Position numbers and translations under genes: made by a program
The notes under the pieces: generated by a model
Seen by the model: only the letters and a program-made list of their open reading frames with translations
Database searches by the model: none
What the model was told of the DNA's origin: nothing
NCBI GenBank assembly: GCA_029268305.1
Contig: JAJUGE010000014.1
Location: 1-48,696 of the forward strand
Direction of reading: 5' to 3'
DNA: 48,696 nucleotides
Origin: Alphaproteobacteria bacterium
GTDB lineage: Bacteria > Pseudomonadota > Alphaproteobacteria > JAJUGE01
Shown: positions 34,974-42,917 of the stretch, one piece after another
Numbering within the stretch: position 1 is the first letter of the stretch
Layout of the letters: each line of letters opens with the position of its first letter

Positions 34974-36029
34974 TCAGCGAACCGAGCTCCTCGCCGAAGC
35001 TTCGCCTCCGTCGGGCGACCTCGATGTCACTCTGGCGTATCCGTTGGCGAGAGCGGCGAACGTGGGCTGCTGCTGCAGCCACGCCTGGTATTGGCTCTCC
35101 TCCATCACCTCGACCCGCCCGCGCATGTAGGCGTGCCCGACGCCGCAAAGCTCGGCGCACAAGATGTCGAACGTCCCTGTCCTGGTGGGCTCTACCCAGA
35201 AGTACGTCACCGTCCCGGGGATCATGTCCATCTTGGCCCGGAACTCGGGGACGTAGAAATCGTGAAGGACATCCAGGGAACGGAGCAGGACTTTCAGTGG
35301 CCGATCTACAGGCAAGCGCAGATCGACGTTCTGGACGACCACGTCGTCCGCGCCGTTCGGATCGTTCGGGTCGAGCCCCAGCGGGTTATCGTTGCTGACC
35401 AGCCTCGTGTCAGACCTGCCGAGCCGCCCGTCTTCGCCGGGATAGCGAAAGCTCCACTGCCATTGCTGGCCGACGATCTCGATCTCCGCCGCTTCCTCCG
35501 GGACGGTGACGAACTGGCTCCAGACGATCAGTCCGGGCGCCAGCATGGCGACGACCCCCGCGGCCGTCCCCATGGTGAGCCAGAACTCGAGCCTCCTGCT
35601 TTCCGGCTCGTACGCGGCCCGCCTCCCCGCCTGATGACCGAAGCGGTACAAGCAATAGGCCAAGAACACCACGATTGCGGTGAAGGCGACCCCGGTGATC
35701 CAGAAGGTGATGATGATCGTCTGATCGATGTAGCCCCAGTTCGAGGCTATCGGCGACCACCACCACGGACTCAGGAAGTGAAACACCACCGAGCCGACCG
35801 CCACTGCCAGCATCGTGAGCGGCACGAGGTGTTGAGGCGTCTGAGCTTTGCCCTCGGCCTCGTCGAAGGCGGCACGCACGAAGCCGAAGATCGTTCCCAC
35901 CGCAGCTAGAAAGACGATGAGGCCTATCCAGTAGAAGATGCCGTGGCCGGCGCGGCTGGCTAGGAACAGCCCGACAAAGCCGAACACCACCGCCAGACCG
36001 CCCAGCAGCCATCGTCTGTCCTGACTCAT
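34974..36029 (-). CDS. coxB: Cytochrome c oxidase subunit II with extended membrane part
   Basis: Accepts electrons from cytochrome c through CuA. The CuA ligands are all there: LHDFYVPEFR (H256) and CAELCGVGHAYM (C291, E293, C295, H299, M302). The W-rich electron entry is VGQQWQWSF. The 351 residues include five predicted helices (7-24, 31-52, 69-86, 104-128, 150-171) instead of the usual two. No cytochrome c domain is fused. It is the first gene of the operon, matching CoxM in coxMNOP. Confidence 0.94.
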   Translation of the reverse strand: MSQDRRWLLGGLAVVFGFVGLFLASRAGHGIFYWIGLIVFLAAVGTIFGFVRAAFDEAEGKAQTPQHLVPLTMLAVAVGSVVFHFLSPWWWSPIASNWGYIDQTIIITFWITGVAFTAIVVFLAYCLYRFGHQAGRRAAYEPESRRLEFWLTMGTAAGVVAMLAPGLIVWSQFVTVPEEAAEIEIVGQQWQWSFRYPGEDGRLGRSDTRLVSNDNPLGLDPNDPNGADDVVVQNVDLRLPVDRPLKVLLRSLDVLHDFYVPEFRAKMDMIPGTVTYFWVEPTRTGTFDILCAELCGVGHAYMRGRVEVMEESQYQAWLQQQPTFAALANGYARVTSRSPDGGEASARSSVR

Positions 36030-36371
36030 CCGAGAACTCCCCGGCCTGGAGTGCCCCTCGCGTCGGCTCGTCCTTTCCAGCGGAAGGCCGCACGCATGGC
36101 TGGGCGCGGCATTGCTGCGCGGCCGGCTCCCGACTCGACCTCCGGTTGGAAGCGAGCGTCCGGGAAGGCAGGCGAGCGTTGTAGGGCGGAATGGCCGCAG
36201 AGAGGGGGCGCTCCCGGCTTCCGGGGCAATGGGCCCAGCGCACTCGCGCGGCCGCTTGCAATCGCCTTACGGTATGCCATCGGCACACCTCCCGCGGGGT
36301 ACGCCGGACGCCGAAGTGGAGCGAACACTCCGCGCCGCGACGCAACACCGCCCTTCTTCCCCGCAGCACCG

Positions 36372-36416
36372 TTCTCCGCGGGGAGAAATGTTCGACCGCT
36401 CTCTCACGCGTCGAAC
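36372..36416. repeat. Two adjacent inverted repeats upstream of coxB
   Basis: TTCTCC (36372-36377) and GGAGAA (36382-36387) form one dyad; GTTCGAC (36390-36396) and GTCGAAC (36410-36416) form a second with a 13-base spacer. They lie just downstream of the putative promoter on the oxidase strand, where a repressor or a leader hairpin could act. Confidence 0.4.
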
Positions 36417-36433
36417 AAGACAAATGCCTGAAA

Positions 36434-36462
36434 ATGTTGCGCGCTGACTACGGGAGCGTCAA
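36434..36462 (-). promoter_or_regulatory. Putative sigma-70 promoter for the oxidase operon
   Basis: On the minus strand TTGACG (36462-36457) and CAACAT (36439-36434) are separated by 17 bases. The -35 half is strong and the -10 half is moderate. It would give a leader of about 400 bases before coxB. Confidence 0.3.
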
Positions 36463-36634
36463 GACAAAACGAACTCCCCTTCTCCCGCTGCTACCATAAG
36501 GATAGGTGGGCAACTTGGCCCAAGCGGCTCGGGCGTGCGCCCCCCGCACCGGCGGGAGCTATCACCGCCACGGCAGTCGACCGCGAAGCGATGCCTCCTC
36601 GCCCTCCGGCGCACGCACAGCGTTGCGCGGGCGC

Positions 36635-37369
36635 TCATAGTACCGTGAGCATCTCCGCCACCAGCGGATGGCGCACCACGTCTTCCTTGCCGAGGTGGGT
36701 CACCGAGACACCGGTCAGCACGGAGAGTCGCTCCGCTACCTGCGCGAGGCCGGAGAGCTCGGGCAGCAGATCGCTCTGGTCGGGATCACCGGTGATGACC
36801 ATGGTCGAATGCCAACCGAGCCTGGTCAGCAGCATCTTGATCTGCCCATAGGTGCAGTTCTGCGCCTCGTCGATGACGACGAAGCTGTTGTTGAGCGTCC
36901 GGCCGCGCATATAGGCGATCGGCGCGATTTCGATCGAACCGTCGGACATGAAGGTCTTGAGCCGCTTGCCGCCGAGTCGGTCGCCGAGCGCATCGTAGAG
37001 CGGGCGGAGATAGGGCAGCAGCTTGTCTTCCATCGTGCCGGGGAGGTATCCGAGGCTCTCCCCGGCTTCGATGGCCGGTCGCGAGAGGATGATGCGGGCG
37101 ACTCGCCCCTGCTCGAGGGCTTCTACAGCCGCGGCAACCGCGAGATAGGTCTTACCGGTACCCGCCGGCCCCAGCGCGACGGTCAGGCAATGCTTCTCGA
37201 TGGCCGCCATCAGACGCTTCTGCCCAAGGCTCTGCGGCCTAACGTGGCGGACGTAGCTCTGCTCGCGCCGCGCGTCGGTCGGATGCCAGTCGCCGTCCTG
37301 CAGCTGTCTGATCCAGTTGTCGTCCACGCGTGCAGACGCGGCCGCTCTGGCGGATCTCTTGGCCATCAT
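36635..37369 (-). CDS. PhoH-family ATPase
   Basis: A 244-residue PhoH-like P-loop ATPase, probably involved in RNA metabolism or stress. Walker A is GPAGTGKTYLA (67-77), Walker B is VVIDEAQNCT, and GDPDQSDL is the sensor region; SRPAIEAGESLGYLPGTMEDK is the PhoH hallmark. No KH domain is present, so it is a short stand-alone form. I use the first of two adjacent ATGs (37369), preceded by GGAGAG. No ybeY or miaB neighbour, so it is not the usual ybeZ locus copy. Confidence 0.9.
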   Translation of the reverse strand: MMAKRSARAAASARVDDNWIRQLQDGDWHPTDARREQSYVRHVRPQSLGQKRLMAAIEKHCLTVALGPAGTGKTYLAVAAAVEALEQGRVARIILSRPAIEAGESLGYLPGTMEDKLLPYLRPLYDALGDRLGGKRLKTFMSDGSIEIAPIAYMRGRTLNNSFVVIDEAQNCTYGQIKMLLTRLGWHSTMVITGDPDQSDLLPELSGLAQVAERLSVLTGVSVTHLGKEDVVRHPLVAEMLTVL

Positions 37370-37735
37370 GGTCTCTCCGGTGCTGAAGGGAGGATCGTCG
37401 GCCGCGCGGCCGGGCGAAGTTCGCCGAGGCGCGAGGAAGGTCAGGTGCTGGGCGTGTTTCGCCAGATGCCACCGACAGGTCCTGCGTAAGCGCGACAGAC
37501 GATTCGAACGGTACCGGGAAACGGCCGCCCGCGCACTACTTATTGTGTGACAGTGCGAAGACTGCGGCACATGTTGAGCCAGACTGTCGGAATCGGTCCG
37601 GAATCCGGTTCGGGCAGTGCACGACACGCGAGCCGATCCGATATGGCGGTCGCCATGCCCGTGATAAGGTCGCGACGCGGCGCGCTTCTCCTCCCTTCAG
37701 CATCACGTCGGCCGCACGAAGCCAAGGAGCGATCG
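37370..37735. other. Divergent intergenic region between phoH and the hydratase gene
   Basis: 366 bases between divergent starts. I see no gene with a convincing ribosome site and no clear promoter hexamers. The hydratase frame is open upstream into this region, but a strong AGGAG site supports the later start. Confidence 0.45.
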
Positions 37736-38521
37736 ATGCAGTCCAACGCGGAAGACGAGCTCGCCGCACTGCTTGCAACCCTGCGCCGCGAGCAACGGCA
37801 GCGGAGTGGGCTGGACCCGGCATTCGTCCCACCCGACGAAGCCACTGCCTACCGGATCGCGCACAAGGTGGCCGATCGCCTCGGCTGGGAGATCGGCGGC
37901 TGGAAGATCGCAGCGAACAAGCCGGACATGCAGCGGCGACTGCGCACGAGTGCGCCGATCTACGGCCGCGTCTTCTCGCAGTTCATCCACGAGAGCCCGA
38001 CGTCGTTCGACACCGCCCGGCTGTCGCACCCGATCGCGGAATGCGAATATGTCGTGCGGCTCGCCGCGAGCCTCCCACCCCGCGACGCGCCCTACAGCCG
38101 GGAAGAAGTCGAAGCCGCTGTCGCATCGATCCATCCCGGCGTCGAAGTGGCGGAGTGCCGGTTCGTGCACGACGAGCACTTCCCGCCTCTTCCAGCCATC
38201 CTCGCCGACGGCAGCGGATCGGGCTCGCTCGTCCTCGGACCGGCGATCGAGGACTGGAGGAACCGGGACATCGCCTTCCAGCCCGTGATCCTCTCCGTGG
38301 ATGGCGTCGAAAAGCGGCGCGGCACCGCCGGCGACGCGGTCGATCATCCGCTGGTGCCGCTGACCTGGCTCGCCAACACCCTCTCCCGAACCGGTGTCGG
38401 ACTGAACGCAGGCGATGTCATTAGCACGGGAACGTGCACCGGCATGCAACTCGCCCGTCCGGGAGAGGAACATCGAGCAGACTTCAGCCCGTTCGGAGAG
38501 ATTCGGATCACCTTCAGATAA
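37736..38521 (+). CDS. 2-keto-4-pentenoate hydratase / FAH-family protein
   Basis: A 261-residue member of the MhpD-type branch of the fumarylacetoacetate-hydrolase superfamily, which hydrates or decarboxylates 2-oxo acids from aromatic breakdown. Features are GWKIAANKPDMQRRL, the metal-ligand motif HPIAECEYVVRLA (ExE), and VISTGTCTGMQLARPGE. The ATG at 37736 follows AGGAG by eight bases. It is followed after 16 bases by a crotonase-fold gene, so the two probably act in one catabolic route; substrate unknown. Confidence 0.85.
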   Translation: MQSNAEDELAALLATLRREQRQRSGLDPAFVPPDEATAYRIAHKVADRLGWEIGGWKIAANKPDMQRRLRTSAPIYGRVFSQFIHESPTSFDTARLSHPIAECEYVVRLAASLPPRDAPYSREEVEAAVASIHPGVEVAECRFVHDEHFPPLPAILADGSGSGSLVLGPAIEDWRNRDIAFQPVILSVDGVEKRRGTAGDAVDHPLVPLTWLANTLSRTGVGLNAGDVISTGTCTGMQLARPGEEHRADFSPFGEIRITFR

Positions 38522-38537
38522 GCAGGAATCGGCTGCC

Positions 38538-39314
38538 ATGGATCGGGAATTCATCCGGTACGAAGTCCGCGACCGCGTCGCGGAGATCACGCTCGACCGG
38601 CCTCCGGTGAACGCGATCACGCTGCCATTGGTCGACGAGTTGCTCGATGCTCTCGCAGAAGCGCAGGCAGACCCGGAGGTGCGTGCGGTCGTGGTGGGAA
38701 GCGCGCACAAGGTGTTCTGCGCGGGGCTCGATCTCGACATCGTGCGCGGCAAGACTTCGGTGGAAGTGAAGCCGTTCGTGGAGCGGCTCTATTTCGCGCT
38801 GAACGACATCCAGTACCGCCTCGGCAAGCCGAGCATCGCCGTGGTGGACGGACCGGCCCGCGCCGGCGGTATGACGATCGCCCTGTCCTGCGACATGGTC
38901 ATCGCCGGAGACAAGGCGACGTTCGGTTACCCCGAGATCGACGTCGGCCTGATCCCGGCCATTCACTTCGTTCAGCTTCCAAGGGTCACGGGCAAGCATC
39001 AGGCGTTCGGCCCGCTGTTTCTCGGGGAGCCGTTCGACGCGTCCACCGCATTCCGGATGGGGCTGGTCAGCGAGATCGTCCCCGCCGGAACCGCGCGTGA
39101 TCGGGCCCTCGAGGTCGCGGCGAAGCTCGCAGCCAAATCGCCGATCGTGATGAAGCTCGGACGGGACGCCTTCATGCGCGCCGTCGATGCCGACTTCCGT
39201 CGGAGCGTCGAAAACGCCGCGGAGACGTTCGCCCTTATCGCCGGAACGGAGGACGCGCAGGAGGGCCTCACCGCCTTCGTGGAGAAGCGCCCACCGATCT
39301 ACCGCGGAAGGTGA
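38538..39314 (+). CDS. Enoyl-CoA hydratase/isomerase family protein with altered catalytic site
   Basis: A 258-residue crotonase-fold protein. The oxyanion-hole segment SAHKVFCAGLDLD and the second segment ARAGGMTIALSCD are present. The position of the first catalytic glutamate of enoyl-CoA hydratase (E144 in the rat enzyme) is T113 here. The second glutamate is kept (E133 in FGYPEIDVGLIP). The GAGGTQRL segment is replaced by AIHFVQLP. It is therefore more likely an isomerase or other crotonase reaction than a hydratase. Coupled with the preceding hydratase-type gene. Confidence 0.87.
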   Translation: MDREFIRYEVRDRVAEITLDRPPVNAITLPLVDELLDALAEAQADPEVRAVVVGSAHKVFCAGLDLDIVRGKTSVEVKPFVERLYFALNDIQYRLGKPSIAVVDGPARAGGMTIALSCDMVIAGDKATFGYPEIDVGLIPAIHFVQLPRVTGKHQAFGPLFLGEPFDASTAFRMGLVSEIVPAGTARDRALEVAAKLAAKSPIVMKLGRDAFMRAVDADFRRSVENAAETFALIAGTEDAQEGLTAFVEKRPPIYRGR

Positions 39315-39320
39315 GCGGCG

Positions 39321-39551
39321 TCACGTCAATGTGGAAGGGTCGCCGCTGTCGTCCTCGTCCCAGGCTACCTCACCGCCACGGCGCTCCGCCTCGGCCTTCA
39401 CCGTGGCGAAAGCGATCGTCGATTTGAGGGCCAACGTCACGTCTACACCCGACCGACTCGTATCTGGGTGGCCGATATGATGCAGCCACCGCTCGAACTC
39501 CTGAGCCGCCGCTTCGGAAGGAAAGCGAACCATCAGTGTGTGGGGCTGCAT
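39321..39551 (-). CDS. Small hypothetical protein (76 residues)
   Basis: A 76-residue soluble protein, unrecognised. It begins MQPHTLMVRFPSEAAAQEFE, looks like a small alpha/beta fold, and ends in an acidic tail (WDEDDSGD). The start at 39551 has a strong GGAGGAG site six bases upstream; the frame continues upstream without support. It is on the lon strand, 65 bases after the preceding small gene. Confidence 0.6.
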   Translation of the reverse strand: MQPHTLMVRFPSEAAAQEFERWLHHIGHPDTSRSGVDVTLALKSTIAFATVKAEAERRGGEVAWDEDDSGDPSTLT

Positions 39552-39616
39552 GGCTCCTCCGTTGCGACGCGGGACGCGCCTGGGCGCCTTCTGCCGAGCC
39601 GCGGCAATTAGGCTGC

Positions 39617-39886
39617 TCAGCTGTCGTCGGTGCCGTCCTCCCAAAGGTCCTCGCCCTCGGTAAGGATCTCGTGGATCTCCGCCACGCGCCCATCGAGCGG
39701 GCGCCGCGCCTCGCCCATTACATCGCTCTCTCGGTCCGCCCACGCGACCGCCGCCTCTAGGTCTCCGAGGGTCGCCCCCGTCGCCAGGATAGCCGCTACC
39801 CGAGCGTCGCTGATATCGCCGCAGAGCCGGAAAACGTCATCCGCAGTCGCTCGTCCGGTCAAGGGGCTCGGTTTCGATACCGTCAT
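39617..39886 (-). CDS. Small hypothetical protein (89 residues) behind lon
   Basis: An 89-residue acidic soluble protein. ADDVFRLCGDISDARVAAIL, ATGATLGDLEAAVAWADRES and DVMGEARRPLDGRVAEIHEI give three predicted helices. I have the impression of a conserved alphaproteobacterial family but cannot name it. GGGAG lies nine bases before the ATG at 39886. It follows lon after 37 bases on the same strand and may be a stress-regulated accessory of the lon/hsp20 operon. Confidence 0.65.
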   Translation of the reverse strand: MTVSKPSPLTGRATADDVFRLCGDISDARVAAILATGATLGDLEAAVAWADRESDVMGEARRPLDGRVAEIHEILTEGEDLWEDGTDDS

Positions 39887-39923
39887 TGCTTCGTCTCCCT
39901 CCGATACCTTCGGGATACGCCGC

Positions 39924-42305
39924 TCAGCCCGAGGCAGCCGCTCTCTGCTCCACCGCCGGCTGCTCGAGCGCGACATCGATCACGTCCTTCACTTCCTCCA
40001 GCCATACGAACCGAAGCTGGTTCCGCGCCGATTCCGGAATCTCCTCGAAATCCTTCCGGTTTCGCGCCGGCAAGGCGACCGTCTTGATCCCGGCGCGCGC
40101 GGCGGCGACCACCTTTTCCTTGATGCCGCCGACCGGCAGCACCAGGCCGCGCAGGCTGATCTCTCCGGTCATCGCCACCTCGCTGTCGACCTTGCGGCCT
40201 GTCAGCAGCGAAACGAGAGACAGGAACATCACCACACCTGCCGAGGGTCCGTCCTTGGGGATCGCACCCGCGGGCACGTGGATGTGGATGTCGCTCTTCT
40301 CGAAGACCGTCGGGTCGATGCCGAGCTCGTCCGAACGGGATTTCACCAAGGATAGTGCCGCCTGCGCGCTCTCCCGCATCACGTCGCCGAGCTGACCCGT
40401 CAGGATCAGCTTGCCGCTGCCGGGCACGCGCGTGGATTCGATGAACAGGATATCGCCGCCGACAGGCGTCCAGGCGAGGCCGGTGGCGACGCCGGGCACG
40501 CTCGTTCGCAGCACGACGTCGCTTTCGAACCTTTTCGGCCCAAGAATTCCGTGGAGGTCGGAGGGCTCGATCCTCACATGGTCGGTCTCGCCGCTCGCAA
40601 TGCGCACCGCGGCGTGGCGCAGGACCGCGCCGATCTCCCGCTCCAGGTTCCGCACGCCCGCCTCGCGCGTGTAGTCGGAGATGATGTGATCGATCACGCC
40701 GTCGGCGATCTCGACCTGCTCCGGCTTCAGCCCGTTGGCTTCCAGCTGTCGCTTTACAAGGTAGCGACGCGCGATATGAAGCTTTTCTTCCTGAGTGTAG
40801 CCGCTGAGCTCGATTATCTCCATCCGGTCACGAAGCGGCCCCGGAATACCGTCGACGACGTTGGCCGTGCCGATGAACACCACCTGCGACAGGTCGAACG
40901 GTACACCGAGATAATTATCCCTGAAGCTCACGTTCTGCTCCGGGTCGAGCACCTCGAGCAGGGCCGCCGACGGATCTCCGTGGAAGCTGGGCGAGAGCTT
41001 ATCCATTTCGTCCAGCATGAACACGGCGTTGCGCGTGCCTGCCTTCCGGATCGCCTGGATGATGTTGCCCGGCATCGCGCCGATATACGTCCGGCGATGG
41101 CCCCGAATCTCAGCCTCGTCGTGCACGCCGCCGAGGGCGATGCGAACGAACTCGCGGCCCGTGGCTCGGGCGATGCTCTGGCCGAGCGACGTTTTGCCGA
41201 CCCCCGGAGGCCCGACGAAGCAGAGGATGGGACTACGTCCGTGCGGCGCCAGCTTGCGCACCGCGATCCATTCGAGGATTCTCCGCTTGATCTTCTCCAG
41301 CCCGTGATGGTCCTCCTCGAGGATCCTTCGCGCTTCCTCGATGTCGATCTGCGGCTCGTCCTTTACCGCCCACGGCAACTCGATCAGCCAGTCGAGATAG
41401 GTGCGGATCATGCCGTACTCGCCGCCGGCTTCCGGCATGCGTTCGAGTCGGCGCAGCTCCTTCTCGGCCTGTTCGCGGACTTCGTCCGGCATCTCGGCCT
41501 TCTCGATCGCCTCCTTCAGCTCCGCGATCTCGGCAGACTTGGCGTCCTCTTCCCCCAGCTCCTTCTGGATCTGGCGCATCTGTTCGCGCAGGAGATGCTC
41601 CCGCTGGCGCGCTTCGAGGCTCTCCCGCGTCTGCTGGCCGATCTGATGCGAGAGCTTCAGCACACTGATCCGGTGGGACAGCAATTGGAGCACCCGCGCC
41701 AGGCGGGCCTCCAGATCGAGCGTCTCGAGAATCTCCTGCTTCTCGGCCGTTTCGAGATCGACGAACGCGGCGACGAAATCGGCCAGGGCCCCGGGCGCAC
41801 CGATGCTCTGGATCGCGGCGACGAGTTCGCGCGGCGCCTGCGGCAGCAGCTCGATCGCTTCGATCGCCCGCTGACGGAGCTGATGGGCGTAGGCCTCGAT
41901 TCCGGTGTTGGTAACGGTAGGATCTTCGAGTTTCTCGACCCTCGCCACCAGGAACGGGTAGCCGTCCAGAAACTCTCGGACGCGGAACCGGCTGACACCC
42001 TGGCAGACGACGTGATGCGCCCCGTCCTCACCGGTCAGATAGCGGGCGACGTGGGCGAGCGTCCCGATTTCCCGCAGGTCCGCACGCGTCGGCTCGTCTA
42101 CCGTCGGGTCGCGCTGAAGCAGGATGCCGACAGGAAGGTTGTTGCGCGCCGCCTCCTGCGCACCGGCGACCGAGCGGGCCCGCCCCACCGTGATGGGAAA
42201 TACCGTCCCCGGAAACAGCACCATGTTCCGCACCGGCAGGATGATGAGCGCGTCTGCCGGCAGGTTGAGGTCAGCGGATGGTGCCGATTGTTGCTGATCG
42301 TTCAT
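39924..42305 (-). CDS. lon: ATP-dependent Lon protease
   Basis: Cytoplasmic AAA+ serine protease that degrades damaged and regulatory proteins. The 793 residues comprise an N-terminal LON domain (about 18-210), coiled coil (230-290), AAA+ with Walker A GPPGVGKT (365-372) and VFMLDEMDK, and a protease domain with S688 in PKDGPSAG and K729 in GGIKEK. The ATG at 42305 is 11 bases after the hsp20 stop; the open frame further up is hsp20 shadow. The usual clpX/hupB neighbours are absent, so it may be a second copy. Confidence 0.95.
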   Translation of the reverse strand: MNDQQQSAPSADLNLPADALIILPVRNMVLFPGTVFPITVGRARSVAGAQEAARNNLPVGILLQRDPTVDEPTRADLREIGTLAHVARYLTGEDGAHHVVCQGVSRFRVREFLDGYPFLVARVEKLEDPTVTNTGIEAYAHQLRQRAIEAIELLPQAPRELVAAIQSIGAPGALADFVAAFVDLETAEKQEILETLDLEARLARVLQLLSHRISVLKLSHQIGQQTRESLEARQREHLLREQMRQIQKELGEEDAKSAEIAELKEAIEKAEMPDEVREQAEKELRRLERMPEAGGEYGMIRTYLDWLIELPWAVKDEPQIDIEEARRILEEDHHGLEKIKRRILEWIAVRKLAPHGRSPILCFVGPPGVGKTSLGQSIARATGREFVRIALGGVHDEAEIRGHRRTYIGAMPGNIIQAIRKAGTRNAVFMLDEMDKLSPSFHGDPSAALLEVLDPEQNVSFRDNYLGVPFDLSQVVFIGTANVVDGIPGPLRDRMEIIELSGYTQEEKLHIARRYLVKRQLEANGLKPEQVEIADGVIDHIISDYTREAGVRNLEREIGAVLRHAAVRIASGETDHVRIEPSDLHGILGPKRFESDVVLRTSVPGVATGLAWTPVGGDILFIESTRVPGSGKLILTGQLGDVMRESAQAALSLVKSRSDELGIDPTVFEKSDIHIHVPAGAIPKDGPSAGVVMFLSLVSLLTGRKVDSEVAMTGEISLRGLVLPVGGIKEKVVAAARAGIKTVALPARNRKDFEEIPESARNQLRFVWLEEVKDVIDVALEQPAVEQRAAASG

Positions 42306-42316
42306 AATCGAGAACC

Positions 42317-42724
42317 TCAGACGAGCTTGCGCAGAACGATGACGAGGCAACCGTCCACGAGCTCGCGTCTGGCGATCTCGTAGCGGCCGGCCGGGAGCGG
42401 CAGGCGTCGCTCGAAGCGGCCGGCGGGGATCTCCATCCGCCAAACGGCGGCACGCCTGACCGCGGCCGGGAGCCGTCGCTCGCCCGAGAGAACCAGTACC
42501 CCGGTGTCGATCACGATCTCGAGCGCATCCGGTCCGACCCCCGGAAGGGCCGCCAGAATCCAGATGTCGGTTTCGGTTTCGAACATATCGACCGGCGGCT
42601 CCCACGCCGGCCGCCGGGCCGCCGCCGCGGTCGGCACGGCAAACTGCCGCCTCAGCCGCTGGCCTTCGTCGAGCCGCGCGCAGGCATCCATCCACATCCA
42701 AACCGAAAGATCACGAGGCGGCAT
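42317..42724 (-). CDS. Hsp20 (alpha-crystallin) small heat-shock protein
   Basis: A 135-residue holdase chaperone. The alpha-crystallin domain runs from about 40 to 133: PPVDMFETETDIWILAALPG, VLVLSGERRLP, and FERRLPLPAGR. The short tail lacks an obvious IxI motif (it ends IVLRKLV). It is 11 bases from lon and directly behind a heat-shock type promoter, so hsp20 and lon appear to form one stress operon. Confidence 0.88.
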   Translation of the reverse strand: MPPRDLSVWMWMDACARLDEGQRLRRQFAVPTAAAARRPAWEPPVDMFETETDIWILAALPGVGPDALEIVIDTGVLVLSGERRLPAAVRRAAVWRMEIPAGRFERRLPLPAGRYEIARRELVDGCLVIVLRKLV

Positions 42725-42762
42725 GGCTCACTTCCGACTTATACATAGCGAGTACTGAATAT

Positions 42763-42791
42763 AGATCGGGCCTGACAGGGGTGTCTGCAAC
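42763..42791 (-). promoter_or_regulatory. Putative sigma-32 (RpoH) promoter of hsp20-lon
   Basis: On the minus strand GTTGCAG (42791-42785), a 14-base spacer and CCCGATCT (42770-42763). This compares with the RpoH pattern CTTGAAA-N11/15-CCCCATNT. The predicted start would be some 30 bases before the hsp20 ATG at 42724. It lies downstream of ftsH, so hsp20-lon can respond independently. Confidence 0.5.
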
Positions 42792-42917
42792 CGGTCACGG
42801 CCAGTCGCCCCTTCCGGCATCACAGGTTCTTTCGAAGCCAAGTCGGGCGCTTCTCGGGCAACAGTCGAGCCTCGAGGACGTTCCGGAGACATCGACCCAC
42901 GGCCGGTGCGGCCGGCA

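Larger units (their letters stand above)
36030..36634. other. 605-base leader region before the oxidase operon
   Basis: No gene that I can support; the short frames on the plus strand have no ribosome sites and show arginine-rich noise typical of shadow translation in GC-rich DNA. It holds two inverted repeats (36372-36416) and a possible promoter (36434-36462) toward the oxidase genes, and the 3' flank of phoH. Confidence 0.5.

Noticed and set aside
36051..36499. Three overlapping small plus-strand frames in the coxB-phoH gap
   Set aside because: No ribosome sites, mutually overlapping, arginine/proline-rich; more consistent with non-coding GC-rich DNA.
40551..42383. 610-residue plus-strand frame over lon
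   Set aside because: Antisense to the Lon coding frame; long only because GC-rich codon use suppresses stops.
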